Below, in pieces: positions 1 through 9,031 of a stretch of 64,000 nt of DNA; positions within the stretch are counted from its first letter, which is position 1, and every line of letters begins with the position of its first letter. This DNA is from Bacteroidota bacterium (GTDB taxonomy: Bacteria > Bacteroidota > Ignavibacteria > UBA10030 > UBA6906). Under the pieces are notes generated by a model. That model saw only the letters and a list, made by a program, of their open reading frames with translations, searched no databases and had not been told where the DNA came from. The translations under genes and the position numbers were made by a program. The stretch spans positions 82,736-146,735 of the forward strand of contig JAHBUR010000010.1 of NCBI GenBank assembly GCA_019637975.1. The letters are read 5' to 3'.

Positions 1-1241
1 TCGTTTGTCGGATGTACAACAATCGTGTTATCATACCAGCCTTGCGATGAAAGCCAATTCACGTTCGTGCCGCTTACAGTTGTGAGAGTCCAACTGGCCC
101 CTGCATTGGTGGTAACATAGAGATTGGAATTCGGCGTCCCTTCCGAGGCCGCGTAGATCTTATTCACGTTCGATGGGGCAATCGCAAGCTCGTATCTCCC
201 CGTCTGATCATTGATGCCGCTTGACGAAAGGAACCACGTCTCTCCGGCATCCGTCGACTTAATGATCCCCTTTTCATCGATTGCCGCATATTGAATATCA
301 AAGTTGCCGGGTGTTTCAATTATCTGAAGTACTTTCTTTACGCGGTCGAACGTCCCGATATCAGTCTCAAGATACACTTGATACCAACTCACACCGCCGT
401 TTGTCGATTTATAAATACCCGACTTGTTCACGGTGTTCTGTTTGTAGCGTCCCGATGAGGTTGCCGCCAAAACAACATCCGGGTTCTGCGGGTGGACAAT
501 CATCCGGGCAATGTTGTTGAAGTTATCGTTGTTGATCGTGCTGGTAAGTTGAAACCACGTTTCGCCGCGATCTGTGGACTTGAGAATTCCATCTCCATTC
601 ACGACATCCACACTGAACATACTCTCTCCTGTTCCGACGTACATGATATTCGGGTTGGAGGGAGATTGGATAATCACGGAGGCGGCAAGGTTCGGCATAT
701 TCGCCGTCAACTCACGCCAGCTTGCCCCAGCATTTGTGGTTTTCCAGACGCCCCCTCCGACCGAGCCAAAATACCACGTATTATAATTCGGGTCTGCCGG
801 ATCGACGACGATACCTCTTGCCCGACCCGGAACATTGCCCGGCCCCCGACTGATCCAGGTAAGAATGTTTGGAGAAGTCGGCGCGCTGTAGCGTGCTTTT
901 GTCAGCTCCGTCATTTTGTGGTTTGGAGGATACGCGTGAACCGCCTCGCCGTACGGGATGCGCATTTCGTGCAGAATGCGGGCAAACTGGTGTGGTGCTT
1001 CCGCCTTTGCTTCGCCCAGCCGGATCTTTTCAAGCGTCCTGACCCGGGCAGCATTCCGGATTCCTTCGGGCGAATCGGGATCGAGTTTGGATTTGAGTTT
1101 CAGCAATTGCTGATACTCACTCACTTCCTCCGCCGTCAGATACATGGCGTCATCAGTGACCTTGTCTTTGCCAAAAAAATACACACCCGAAATGCCGAGC
1201 GTTAGCAGAACAACAACTCCGATGAGTAGCTTCCGGTTCAT
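1..1241 (-). CDS. Partial secreted sortilin/BNR-type beta-propeller protein (3' end outside window)
   Basis: The reading frame opens at an ATG at 1241 and stays open to the left edge, about 413 codons, so the C-terminus is missing. It begins with an N-terminal membrane or signal segment (MNRKLLIGVVVLLTLGISG). A long polar linker follows, then a propeller starting near 'WISRGPGNVPGR' with repeated 'IYKSTNGGVSW', 'GILKSTDRGETW' and 'NLYVTTNAGASW' motifs. These are the Asp-box/sortilin-type repeats seen in VPS10 and BNR proteins. The architecture and the 'RGPGNVPGRARG' entry match the 901-residue T9SS protein at 49804-52509 ('ERGPDNVGGRTR'), so the two are paralogues. A T9SS sorting domain beyond the left edge is therefore expected but not seen. 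Its job is probably cell-surface or extracellular binding; the ligand is unknown. Confidence 0.82.
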   Translation of the reverse strand, partial: MNRKLLIGVVVLLTLGISGVYFFGKDKVTDDAMYLTAEEVSEYQQLLKLKSKLDPDSPEGIRNAARVRTLEKIRLGEAKAEAPHQFARILHEMRIPYGEAVHAYPPNHKMTELTKARYSAPTSPNILTWISRGPGNVPGRARGIVVDPADPNYNTWYFGSVGGGVWKTTNAGASWRELTANMPNLAASVIIQSPSNPNIMYVGTGESMFSVDVVNGDGILKSTDRGETWFQLTSTINNDNFNNIARMIVHPQNPDVVLAATSSGRYKQNTVNKSGIYKSTNGGVSWYQVYLETDIGTFDRVKKVLQIIETPGNFDIQYAAIDEKGIIKSTDAGETWFLSSSGINDQTGRYELAIAPSNVNKIYAASEGTPNSNLYVTTNAGASWTLTTVSGTNVNWLSSQGWYDNTIVVHPTN

Positions 1242-1298
1242 GATATACCTTTCGGTGATGATGAAATGATATGATGGTTGATAACTAATCCGATCCGG

Positions 1299-1691
1299 TT
1301 ATTTGGATGAGGTTCGTGTACTCAGGTCGTAGATTTCGGTGAACGCATCCGCCGTTTCGTCGCCTGAAATGTTGCCGGGAATCCGGACGATGGAGAGTTT
1401 TCCTTCCTCCAACCATTTTACGGTTCCGCTCTCCAACTCACGCTCGTACACAATTGAGTCCGCTGTTGTTGAATAGACGAAGAATGCGAGAGGTTGAACG
1501 CCGGGTTTCGGTTTCTCTTTCTTCACACACAAAACAAACTCGCCACCGCCGGGAACGATCTCAAACTCGCCGCCGAATCTCTCGTTTGCAAAGTACTCTG
1601 CCCTCTGCTCGCTGTTCGGCGCCCCGGAACAGCCCGCAAGCAGGAGAAGAAAAAACGCAACAACACGGTTTAGCTGATAAATGCCGGTCAC
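1299..1691 (-). CDS. Small predicted lipoprotein
   Basis: A 130-residue protein with a hydrophobic N-terminus ending in a lipobox (LLLLAGCSG, Cys near residue 21), so it is probably exported, lipidated and membrane-anchored. The rest is polar, contains one further Cys ('EFVLCVKK'), and has no motif I recognise. The start codon is GTG at 1691, chosen because no ATG lies between it and the lipoprotein signal. It is followed 57 bases later by the propeller protein that runs off the left edge, on the same strand. No function can be assigned. Confidence 0.62.
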   Translation of the reverse strand: MTGIYQLNRVVAFFLLLLAGCSGAPNSEQRAEYFANERFGGEFEIVPGGGEFVLCVKKEKPKPGVQPLAFFVYSTTADSIVYERELESGTVKWLEEGKLSIVRIPGNISGDETADAFTEIYDLSTRTSSK

Positions 1692-1784
1692 TGACCAATC
1701 ACGTTATGGAAGTAGAATCGAGAAAACCCGGAAAGGTTTTGTCGCGAGGGCTGCGAATAAGGTAAGCATTGAACGGGGGAAAAG

Positions 1785-1816
1785 TCAATACAAAGGGCGG
1801 AGTTTTCTCCGCCCTT
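1785..1816 (-). terminator. Rho-independent terminator after the 1851-3188 gene
   Basis: A perfect 10-bp stem (AAGGGCGGAG / CTCCGCCCTT, 1793-1816) with a four-base loop lies 35 bases past the stop of the minus-strand T9SS gene. On the minus strand the stem is followed by TTTGTATTGACTTTT, a broken T tract. Confidence 0.75.
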
Positions 1817-1850
1817 CAGGTATTTCGTTCCTGTTGAGTTACTTGCCGGG

Positions 1851-3188
1851 CTAACGTACGAGAAGCATCCGCTTTGTTTGCACGAACGATCCCGCCTGCA
1901 ACTTGTAGAAATACACCCCGCTCGCCTGCCCGGTTGCGTCGAACTGAACCGAATGGTTGCCTGCGTTTCTTCTCCCGTTCACCAACGTCGCCACCTCCCG
2001 CCCCAACATATCGTACACCGTGAGCGTAACGTCCGCCACGACCGGCAGTTGATACGTGATGGTCGTGGTGGGATTGAAGGGATTTGGATAATTCTGAGCG
2101 AGGAAGAACTCTGACGGCACGCCGTTCTCTGTTGATGGAGTGGAGAGAACAAAACTGTTGTACAAATTCAGCGCCTGAATAGCCGTGCTCTGCAATCCCG
2201 TTAAGTTGTACGCACACACAATTGCCAAGGCGAACCGCATCGTATCGTACGGCGCGAGGTGGAACGGACCAATAGCGAGAAGAAAACGCGTGTCGGACAA
2301 GGACGGGAATTCATCGGGCGCTATCCCGCCGGAACTCATCATATCGTAAGTTGCTGCATCCGAGTTTGGTATACCGGAAAGAGGAAACCTCTGAAACGTA
2401 ATGCGCGCCGAAGAGGAGGGATCCAACAAGCTGACACCAAATGGCGTCGAGCCGGAATCAAGCGGATTGGCAACGTATGCCATTCGCGTTGAGGCAAAGA
2501 AGCCCGCAAAATTACGCGTGTGGAAAAGGGGCACATCGTTTGGGCCGACATCAGGATCCGCATACATACCGATGTAGCAGCTGTCAACCGTCCGCGTTGA
2601 TGTATTGATGATATGATATCGAATAATCTCTATGCCCTCGTTGATGGGAGAGTCCCACGTGAATGAACTCTGGATCACCTTCAATCCAATAGGGGTATGT
2701 CCCGCGGGTCTGACATCGTAGTCCGTATACCGGCAGAAGAAGTTCTGATCCGCGACAGGCGTGTACGCCAATGACGTCCCCCAGTATGCATCCCACCCGG
2801 GAGGTTTCGGAGTACCTTGCCCATACACTCTCCAGATGGAATCAGCAGCGGTGAGTCCCGGAGCAAACTCAGTGAGAGTTGACACGGCCTTTGCCTTCGG
2901 ACCGGTTCCCGTACCTGTTGTATCAATCAATCCCCCAACCCACATCCCGCCAATGTAGAGATGTTCGATCCGTGCACCGGCGGGAAAATCCAATCCGATG
3001 GAATCATGCGGAGGAGGTGTGATGAGATACGAAACCTTGCCCATCATCCCTCGATTGTCCATTTGGAGCAACATGGTTGTTCCCTGCTTTGCAGAGACAA
3101 CATTTGGCTGCGCAACGATTTGACCGTAGATGAAAAGTGATACAGCGAGGGGAACCAACAGCAGGTGTTCTGTTCGAGAGTGTGTCAT
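1851..3188 (-). CDS. Secreted T9SS type A sorting-domain protein (tandem paralogue 1)
   Basis: A 445-residue protein with an N-terminal signal peptide (MTHSRTEHLLLVPLAVSLFIYGQ) and a body with no enzymatic motif I recognise. The last 85 or so residues form a T9SS type A sorting domain: 'NYPNPFNPTTTITYQLP', 'VYDMLGREVATLV', 'GVYFYKLQAG' and a basic 'TKRMLLVR' tail. Proteins of this kind are exported by Sec and then crossed over the outer membrane by T9SS, ending up surface-attached or released. It is clearly paralogous over its full length to the next gene upstream (3294-4643), with near-identical signal peptides and matching body motifs ('KVIQSSFTWDSPI', 'STENGVPSEFFLAQN'). The two arose by tandem duplication. 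A terminator follows at 1785-1816. The substrate or role is unknown. Confidence 0.88.
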   Translation of the reverse strand: MTHSRTEHLLLVPLAVSLFIYGQIVAQPNVVSAKQGTTMLLQMDNRGMMGKVSYLITPPPHDSIGLDFPAGARIEHLYIGGMWVGGLIDTTGTGTGPKAKAVSTLTEFAPGLTAADSIWRVYGQGTPKPPGWDAYWGTSLAYTPVADQNFFCRYTDYDVRPAGHTPIGLKVIQSSFTWDSPINEGIEIIRYHIINTSTRTVDSCYIGMYADPDVGPNDVPLFHTRNFAGFFASTRMAYVANPLDSGSTPFGVSLLDPSSSARITFQRFPLSGIPNSDAATYDMMSSGGIAPDEFPSLSDTRFLLAIGPFHLAPYDTMRFALAIVCAYNLTGLQSTAIQALNLYNSFVLSTPSTENGVPSEFFLAQNYPNPFNPTTTITYQLPVVADVTLTVYDMLGREVATLVNGRRNAGNHSVQFDATGQASGVYFYKLQAGSFVQTKRMLLVR

Positions 3189-3430
3189 AGCTCTTCCCTT
3201 TCAGATAAGAAGTGAGGAATAGTTGACAGCCGAAATATACTACACCAAATGCCGAACTGCAACGGAAATCCGCAGCCCGGCATTCGGTAAGAATTACTTC
3301 ACGACCATCATCTTGCGCGTCGCAACAGAGCCGGGAATCGAAAGTCTGTAAAAATAGACGCCGCTGGCCAATCCCGAAGTATTAAATTGTACCGCATACT
3401 CACCAGCAGTCTTCACTTCATCTACCAACG
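3189..3430. repeat. Direct repeat copy A (spacer plus sorting-domain 3' end)
   Basis: The spacer between the 3294-4643 and 1851-3188 genes, together with the last 130 or so bases of the 3294-4643 gene, is nearly identical to 4644-4888. Shared blocks include the start-codon leader (TAGCTCTTCCCTTTCAGATA), the hairpin and the coding sequence for the 'GVYFYRLSIPGSVATRK' tail. Confidence 0.85.
3244..3288 (-). terminator. Long hairpin in spacer, probable terminator
   Basis: An interrupted inverted repeat (ACCAAATGCCG / CGGCATTCGGT outer arms, CTGC/GCAG and GGA/TCC inner arms) begins a few bases past the TAA at 3294. The minus strand lacks a strong T run after it, so termination is likely but not certain. 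The same hairpin recurs at 4701-4745. Confidence 0.5.
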
Positions 3431-4643
3431 TCGCCACCTCCCGCCCCAACATATCGTACACCGTGAGCGTGACACCTGCCGCTGTTGGCAGTTTGTACGT
3501 GATGGTCGTGGTGGGATTGAACGGGTTGGGATAATTCTGAGCGAGGAAGAACTCTGACGGCACGCCGTTTTCTGTTGATGGAGTGGAAAGAATCAGACTG
3601 TTATATAAGTTCAATGCCTGAGCAGCGGCGTTCTGCAATCCCGTTAAGGTATATGCGCACATAATTGCTACGGCAAACCTCAATGTATCGGAGGGCTGCA
3701 AGAAGAACGGGCCGATAGCAAGGAGAATTTGAGCGTTGTAGAGTGACGGGAAGTCATCAGGGGCAATAGTCCCGGAACTCATCGCAAGATATTTTGGACC
3801 ATCCGGGCTTGGAATATTGAAAAGGTAATATCGCTGAAACGTGAGACGCTCCGATGAAGGCGGATCCAACAAACTGATCCCGAACGGCGTCGAACCGCTG
3901 TCAACACGATTGTGGACATACGCCAACCTGTTGAGTGAATAGTAGCCTGTATGGTTGCGAAGATAGTATTGCGGTACGCCTGACGGACCGACATCAGCGT
4001 CGGCAAACATACCGACATAACAGCTATCAATCGTTCGTTGTGAGTTGTTAATGATATGATAGCGCATAATCTGAATAGGAGAGTCCCACGTAAATGAACT
4101 CTGGATCACTTTCAATCGCATCGGAACATGAGCCATGGGCCGTATATCATAATCGGTGTAACGGCAAAAGAAGTTTTGATCCGCAATCGGCGTGTATGCC
4201 AACGACGTTCCCCAGTATGCATCCCAGCCCGCGGGTTTTGGCGCGCCTTGGCCGTACACTTTCCAAATTGAATCTGACTGAGATTGGACCGGATAGAATT
4301 CATACAATGGACCGGCATATCCCTCGTACGCCGTCGAAACGACTCGAATCTTCTCACCAGTTCCGCTGAGTGTCGTATCAATCAATCCACCAATCCATAA
4401 TCCGGCGGCATAGAGATGTTCAATCCGTGATTCAGCAGGGAATTCCAATCCGATGGAATCTTCCGGTGGTGGAGTAATGAGATACGAGACCTTTCCGATC
4501 GCTCCCCGATTGTCCATTTGAAGCAGCATGGATGTTCCCTGCTTTGCAGAGACAACAATTGGCTGCGCAGCTATTTGACCGTAGATGAAAAATGATACAG
4601 CGAGGGGAATCAACAGCAGGTGTTCTGTTCGGGAGTGTGTCAT
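3294..4643 (-). CDS. Secreted T9SS type A sorting-domain protein (tandem paralogue 2, chimeric C-terminus)
   Basis: A 449-residue paralogue of the 1851-3188 product with the same signal peptide (MTHSRTEHLLL) and the same body organisation. It ends in a T9SS sorting domain with 'NYPNPFNPTTTITYKLP' and 'VYDMLGREVATLV'. The odd feature is that its last 43 residues are identical to those of the neighbouring subtilase ('GVYFYRLSIPGSVATRK' and tail), whereas its sister ends in a different sequence. The C-terminus is therefore a hybrid, as expected if tandem duplication occurred by unequal crossing-over between two sorting-domain coding sequences. The body is unrecognised. Cell-surface or extracellular location is inferred from the signal peptide and sorting domain. 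Confidence 0.88.
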   Translation of the reverse strand: MTHSRTEHLLLIPLAVSFFIYGQIAAQPIVVSAKQGTSMLLQMDNRGAIGKVSYLITPPPEDSIGLEFPAESRIEHLYAAGLWIGGLIDTTLSGTGEKIRVVSTAYEGYAGPLYEFYPVQSQSDSIWKVYGQGAPKPAGWDAYWGTSLAYTPIADQNFFCRYTDYDIRPMAHVPMRLKVIQSSFTWDSPIQIMRYHIINNSQRTIDSCYVGMFADADVGPSGVPQYYLRNHTGYYSLNRLAYVHNRVDSGSTPFGISLLDPPSSERLTFQRYYLFNIPSPDGPKYLAMSSGTIAPDDFPSLYNAQILLAIGPFFLQPSDTLRFAVAIMCAYTLTGLQNAAAQALNLYNSLILSTPSTENGVPSEFFLAQNYPNPFNPTTTITYKLPTAAGVTLTVYDMLGREVATLVDEVKTAGEYAVQFNTSGLASGVYFYRLSIPGSVATRKMMVVK

Positions 4644-4888
4644 AGCTCTTCCCTTTCAGATAAGAGAAGTGAGGAATAGTTGACAGCCGAAATATACTGC
4701 ACCAAATGCCGAACTGCAACGGAAATCCGCAGCCCGGCATTCGGCAAGAATTACTTCACGACCATCATCTTACGGGTCGCAACAGAGCCGGGAATCGAAA
4801 GTCTGTAAAAATAGACGCCGCTGGCCAATCCCGAAGTATTGAATTGTACCGCATACTCACCAGCCGTCTTTACTTCATCTACCAATGT
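4644..4888. repeat. Direct repeat copy B (spacer plus subtilase 3' end)
   Basis: Partner of the repeat at 3189-3430. It covers the spacer between the subtilase and paralogue 2 and the 3' end of the subtilase gene. Differences from copy A are scattered single-base changes and a two-base insertion in the leader. Confidence 0.85.
4701..4745 (-). terminator. Long hairpin after the subtilase gene, probable terminator
   Basis: Same interrupted stem as at 3244-3288, here directly after the subtilase stop codon at 4751 on the minus strand. No strong T tract follows. Confidence 0.5.
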
Positions 4889-7048
4889 CGCTACTTCCCG
4901 ACCGAGAAGGTCAAACACCTTCAGCGTCACATGGTTGGTATTCGGGATTTGGTATTTGATGTTTGTTGTCGGGTTGAACGGGTTGGGATAGTTTTGAGAA
5001 AGAATGAATGCAGCGGGAAGTTCGGGAATCCCGGTCACATCCGTTACGATCAGGTTCAACGAATTGGCAATGCGCAGTTTGCCGAACCCCCACGTTGTGT
5101 TGGGAACGGTTCCGGTGTACTGATCGGCGATGGCGCCGGCTTGCAGAAGCGCCTTGACGTGCCTGTGTCGCAGTGTGGTGTCGGCTTGAAGCAGAAGTGC
5201 CGCTGCACCGGCAACATGAGGCCCGGCCGAGCTTGTTCCTCCGAACCCGGTGTACGTTACGTTGCGCCCGATGGTGTACACTGTACTGCCGGGCGAGGCA
5301 ACGTCAACAATGCGGAAGCCGTCGAGACGGGTTCCTTTTCCGCTGAAGGTATTGATGTTGGTGTCGTTGGATTTGTTCTTGTACGCGCCTACGCCGATGG
5401 CGCTATCGGCGGTGGAGGGCCATGTTGCCGTATTGTCTTCGGAGGGAGAACTCCAACGCGCCAAGCCGCTCCAACTGAATCCGTTGTCGCCCAACATACA
5501 ATCAATGCGCTTCGCCGTACCGCTTGTATTGACAACGCGAAGATTGTACGTCGTCGAGCCGCTTGATGCGATATACACAGCCATCATTGTGGTGTTGCGT
5601 GATGACGTACCTTTGTTGGAGTAAACGGATTTAGTCCCGATCGTGATCGTCGAACCGTCACCCGGCAGCGGCACAAAGCTGCTCGATGCAACTTGGAGCG
5701 ATACGGTAACATCACTCGCGTTTCCCATCCATCTGACTGAAGGCCATACTTGCGATGACGAACCGCCCGTGAAGGTAATCGTTGTCGAGTCGCTGGCATT
5801 GACCGTGACTGTTTTCTGCATAAATCCGCCGGTGAGATTGCCGGCAGGCATTACTTGTACGATGCCGTTCGCCGCATACTCGTTGATCATGATTTCTTCG
5901 TTCGACGAACCGTCCAGATACTCCCACACCCATTCTCCATCCTCCACCAAAAACACATCGGCGCCCTCAGCCGCGGCCCATGCCATCATAGCCGCCAGTC
6001 CGGTAAAGAAACGGGGAGTGTTGTTGTACTCGATTGATCCGAAAATCATGTCGGCACCGGGGGCAATTCCGGCGAGACGGTGAACACCTTCGATTCCGCC
6101 GACGGCAATTCCCGCAACCGAAGTTCCGTGTCCGCCGTACGGGCCGGTATCAGGATTCGCATTGATCAAATCAATTCCGCGTCGCCGTACAACTCCGCTT
6201 GTTTCTCTGATTGCCCGGATCTTCGATGTCTTCAATCCGACCAACTTCTCCCCCACATTCAGTCGATTGTTGCCGTTTGCATCAAGCGCAATGAACCACT
6301 GCTCACCGTACGTCGGCGATGCTTCGGTGAATCCGGCACCGGTACCGGAGTTTCTCGTGCCGTCGTTGTTCGCATCATTGTAGAGAAAATCGAGATTCAC
6401 GTCGTACACACCGCCTGTATTGCCGGAGTAGGAGATTTCACGGTATCGGAGGATTTCGCCCGGATCGGCAATTCCGTTTCCATTCAAGTCTACGGCATCA
6501 GTTCCCGGATCGAATACGCTGTTACTGTTGACATCGAGCCAGTTGAGCGTATCGCCATCGGCGAAGAAGAGCATCGGGTGAAAGAAATCCACACCCGTAT
6601 CGAAGTCGGCAATGATCGCGCCTTTCCCGGTGATTTTTCTTCCAAGCTGATCGTTGCGCTGCCAGACAGTATCGGCCTGAATTTGCGGACGGCTGACATC
6701 GAGCGGAGGAACTCGGACGGGACGCCACGAAGGTTGAACGGCAATAATTCCGTGAACACGATCAAGCTTCTGCATATCATCAAACGTAACTTCAACGGGA
6801 AAGACTGTCTCGGAACCGAGCCGCTTTCCGTTGTACATCACAAAACGTACTCCCGACCGTTCCACAAGTTGAAGCAGGGCCTCATCCGGCTTTTCCGAAA
6901 ATCTGATCGTGGCAGAAACCGGCACATCAACCTGTCCCGCTGCCTCGGCCTGACGTTTCAGAAAATCGAATCGAAAGTCAATACGAGATGATTGAGAGAA
7001 GGCGGAGAAGGCTCCGCACAATAGCAAAATGAGAGAAATGGTTTTCAT
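4751..7048 (-). CDS. Secreted subtilisin-family (S8) serine protease with T9SS sorting domain
   Basis: A 765-residue exported protease. A signal peptide (MKTISLILLLCGAFSAFSQ) is followed by a propeptide-like region, then an S8 catalytic domain with Asp150 ('ADFDTGVDF'), His307 ('GGHGTSVAG') and Ser606 ('GFGGTSSAGPH'). Between Asp and His lies an insertion with EF-hand/dockerin-like acidic loops ('DVNSNSVFDPG', 'DLNGNGIADPG', 'DANGNNRLN'), which suggests calcium binding. The oxyanion Asn is probably in 'MPAGNLTGG'. The C-terminus is a T9SS type A sorting domain ('NYPNPFNPTTNIKYQIP'). All triad residues are present, so activity is expected. The likely role is extracellular peptide supply, which fits the amino-acid catabolic genes elsewhere in the window. 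The substrate is not predictable. Confidence 0.93.
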   Translation of the reverse strand: MKTISLILLLCGAFSAFSQSSRIDFRFDFLKRQAEAAGQVDVPVSATIRFSEKPDEALLQLVERSGVRFVMYNGKRLGSETVFPVEVTFDDMQKLDRVHGIIAVQPSWRPVRVPPLDVSRPQIQADTVWQRNDQLGRKITGKGAIIADFDTGVDFFHPMLFFADGDTLNWLDVNSNSVFDPGTDAVDLNGNGIADPGEILRYREISYSGNTGGVYDVNLDFLYNDANNDGTRNSGTGAGFTEASPTYGEQWFIALDANGNNRLNVGEKLVGLKTSKIRAIRETSGVVRRRGIDLINANPDTGPYGGHGTSVAGIAVGGIEGVHRLAGIAPGADMIFGSIEYNNTPRFFTGLAAMMAWAAAEGADVFLVEDGEWVWEYLDGSSNEEIMINEYAANGIVQVMPAGNLTGGFMQKTVTVNASDSTTITFTGGSSSQVWPSVRWMGNASDVTVSLQVASSSFVPLPGDGSTITIGTKSVYSNKGTSSRNTTMMAVYIASSGSTTYNLRVVNTSGTAKRIDCMLGDNGFSWSGLARWSSPSEDNTATWPSTADSAIGVGAYKNKSNDTNINTFSGKGTRLDGFRIVDVASPGSTVYTIGRNVTYTGFGGTSSAGPHVAGAAALLLQADTTLRHRHVKALLQAGAIADQYTGTVPNTTWGFGKLRIANSLNLIVTDVTGIPELPAAFILSQNYPNPFNPTTNIKYQIPNTNHVTLKVFDLLGREVATLVDEVKTAGEYAVQFNTSGLASGVYFYRLSIPGSVATRKMMVVK

Positions 7049-7079
7049 GAGATTCCCTTCTGATCATAATTGATGAATA

Positions 7080-7970
7080 TTAGCGCCGCGCAATCCACAC
7101 ACCTGCAATAGTAATCGCGGAGCCGAACACTTGAATCAGATATACTTGCTCGTCGAGCACAACGTACGAGACAACAAAGGCAAGGACCGGAACAAGATTA
7201 CTGAAGCTGCTCGTCTTTCCCGGGCCCAGTCGTTGAACGCCGTACGACCAGAATGCGTTCGCAAGCCCAATCGAAAGAATCCCGGACACAATTGCCGCAA
7301 CCCAAATTGTCCAGCCAACTGATGACCAGTCCGTCATGATTGCCGAAGGTACAGCCGCAAGCACAAGCCCTACTGCCCCGATGCCAATCATCATTGTTGC
7401 AAGATGGAGTGATGAGTAGCGGACAAGCAGAGGTTTTTGGAGATTTGTGCTGAATCCCCATAAAATCGCTGCCGCGAGGCAAACGAGATCGCCAATAATT
7501 TCATGTCCGCCCAACTGGAGTTTTTTTCCGCTTCCCGCAATAATCATGATCACGCCGGCAAGGGAAAGTCCCATGCCGAGCCACATCATTTCTTGAATTT
7601 TCTCCTTGTGCAACCGCGCGTGAAAGAGGATTGTCCACAGTGGAGACGTTGCCATGAGAATGGCGGCATTGCCCGCTGTTGTGAGCGCGAGGCCGACAAT
7701 GAACGCGCATTGATACAACACGTTCGCAATAAATCCGGCCCGGAGAATACTCTTCCAATCTGATTTCTGAACGGGAGTCCAAACCGATGTCGAAAAGAAC
7801 ATCGCCGCCAGCACAAGAAATGCCACGACAAAACGGATGCCGTTGAACACAAACACGTCAAGATGGGAGATGGCAAACTTGGCAATCGGGAAATTGGTTG
7901 CCCAGATGATGACGACGAGAAGGAGAAGCAGTTGTGCACGCTGCTGGCGAATGCGCTCAAGCTCAGTCAT
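7080..7970 (-). CDS. DMT-superfamily (EamA) transporter
   Basis: A 296-residue inner-membrane protein made of two EamA repeats, about ten transmembrane helices in total. Visible family features are 'VIIWATNFPIAKFAI' in the first helix, 'LTTAGNAAILMATSPLW' in repeat 1, 'ILWGFSTNLQKPL' at the start of repeat 2 and 'LGPGKTSSFSNLVPVLAF' near the end. EamA proteins export or exchange small metabolites such as amino acids; the substrate cannot be told from sequence. The start codon overlaps the stop of the upstream membrane-protein gene (ATGA, 7967-7970), so the two are translationally coupled. Confidence 0.9.
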   Translation of the reverse strand: MTELERIRQQRAQLLLLLVVIIWATNFPIAKFAISHLDVFVFNGIRFVVAFLVLAAMFFSTSVWTPVQKSDWKSILRAGFIANVLYQCAFIVGLALTTAGNAAILMATSPLWTILFHARLHKEKIQEMMWLGMGLSLAGVIMIIAGSGKKLQLGGHEIIGDLVCLAAAILWGFSTNLQKPLLVRYSSLHLATMMIGIGAVGLVLAAVPSAIMTDWSSVGWTIWVAAIVSGILSIGLANAFWSYGVQRLGPGKTSSFSNLVPVLAFVVSYVVLDEQVYLIQVFGSAITIAGVWIARR

Positions 7971-8632
7971 GCAGCAGCCTTTGATGTGCTACGAGGCCGG
8001 CAGGCTGCAATGTACCCGCCGACATACAACGCCAGTCCGGACACAAGCAAATCGTACCGGTACGGCAGCGGCATACTGCCACGAACTGTCGCATCTGTAT
8101 CGTTCATGAATGAATAGAGAATAGCCGCCGTGCCGAGAATGGCAAGCAACCAACTCAGGATGGCGGGAGCAAAGTACTTGTGAAGCGCAATGCGATAGAC
8201 GATATCAACACCAACGACAACCAAAAGAGCCGCGATCAAGCCCGCTGACACTACCGGGCCAATCCACGGAACAGGAATCAAAAAGAGAACATCCCAATCA
8301 GTGAGCGAAGCCGGCCAGTCGAGAATCACCTTGAGCCACACATAATAGAAAATATCCCACACGCCGAAGGCAATACAGAAGTATCCGAATTTCTGCCAGC
8401 CTCTTCCCCCGGCAACAATTCCTATTGCAGCAAGCATTACAATCGTGGCTGCCTCGCGGGCAAGTTCAACCGCAAGATGCGTTGTACTAATCATCTTCAG
8501 CGGAAAGCTGAAGCCCTCAGGGTAGTACAGCGCGCGCAGATAGACGACGATGCTCGACTCGACAAACGCAAAAGCGATGGCGAACAATGCCACCCAGACA
8601 AGTTTCCGCACCGGAACATGATCACGCGTCAT
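7967..8632 (-). CDS. Polytopic membrane protein, function unknown
   Basis: A 221-residue protein with about six hydrophobic helices ('KLVWVALFAIAFAFVESSIVVYLRALYY' region, 'TIVMLAAIGIVAG', 'VVSAGLIAALLVVVGVDIVY', 'WLLAILGTAAILY'). I choose ATG 8632 rather than the upstream TTG at 8650 because AAAGG lies seven bases before it. It sits between an AhpD-like gene (18 bases upstream) and the EamA transporter (overlapping downstream), all co-directional. I do not recognise the family. Confidence 0.75.
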   Translation of the reverse strand: MTRDHVPVRKLVWVALFAIAFAFVESSIVVYLRALYYPEGFSFPLKMISTTHLAVELAREAATIVMLAAIGIVAGGRGWQKFGYFCIAFGVWDIFYYVWLKVILDWPASLTDWDVLFLIPVPWIGPVVSAGLIAALLVVVGVDIVYRIALHKYFAPAILSWLLAILGTAAILYSFMNDTDATVRGSMPLPYRYDLLVSGLALYVGGYIAACRPRSTSKAAA

Positions 8633-8650
8633 CTGTTTGCCTTTCAGCAA

Positions 8651-9010
8651 TCACGCGTTGTTCTGTTCCGGTTCGTTGTATTCATCGAGAAATGCAACGG
8701 CACGGCGCAAATGCGGAATCACAATCGAGCCGCCGACGACCAGCGCAATGCTGAACACATCGTACAGTTCTTCGTTTGTGACGCCTTCCTTCCTGCACTC
8801 TTGGATGTGATAGGCAATGCAATCATCGCAGCGCAGAACCATCGAGGCGACGAGGCCGAGCATTTCTTTCGTTTTGACATCGAGAGCACCCGGCTCGTAT
8901 GTCAACGTATCAACTCCGAAAAATCTCTTGATGGGCCGGTTTTCGATGGCGAGTATCCGCTCGTTCATTCTCGAACGAAAGTCATTGAATTCTTTTACCC
9001 TGCCGGACAT
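8651..9010 (-). CDS. Carboxymuconolactone decarboxylase / AhpD-like protein
   Basis: A 119-residue all-helical protein of the CMD family. It contains the thiol motif 'RCDDCIAYHIQECRKEG' (CxxC followed by His), typical of AhpD-type peroxidase/reductase partners rather than of true decarboxylases, plus the C-terminal 'SIVIPHLRRAVAFLDE' helix. The length is normal for a single-domain member. AAGGAG precedes the ATG at 9010. The function is probably thiol-based reduction or peroxide handling. The family is certain, the exact substrate is not. Confidence 0.88.
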   Translation of the reverse strand: MSGRVKEFNDFRSRMNERILAIENRPIKRFFGVDTLTYEPGALDVKTKEMLGLVASMVLRCDDCIAYHIQECRKEGVTNEELYDVFSIALVVGGSIVIPHLRRAVAFLDEYNEPEQNNA

Positions 9011-9031
9011 ACTTTTCTCCTTAGAAGTGGT

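Noticed and set aside
6080..6991. 303-codon plus-strand ORF opposite the subtilase
   Set aside because: The opposite strand encodes an S8 protease with all catalytic residues, so this is a shadow frame.
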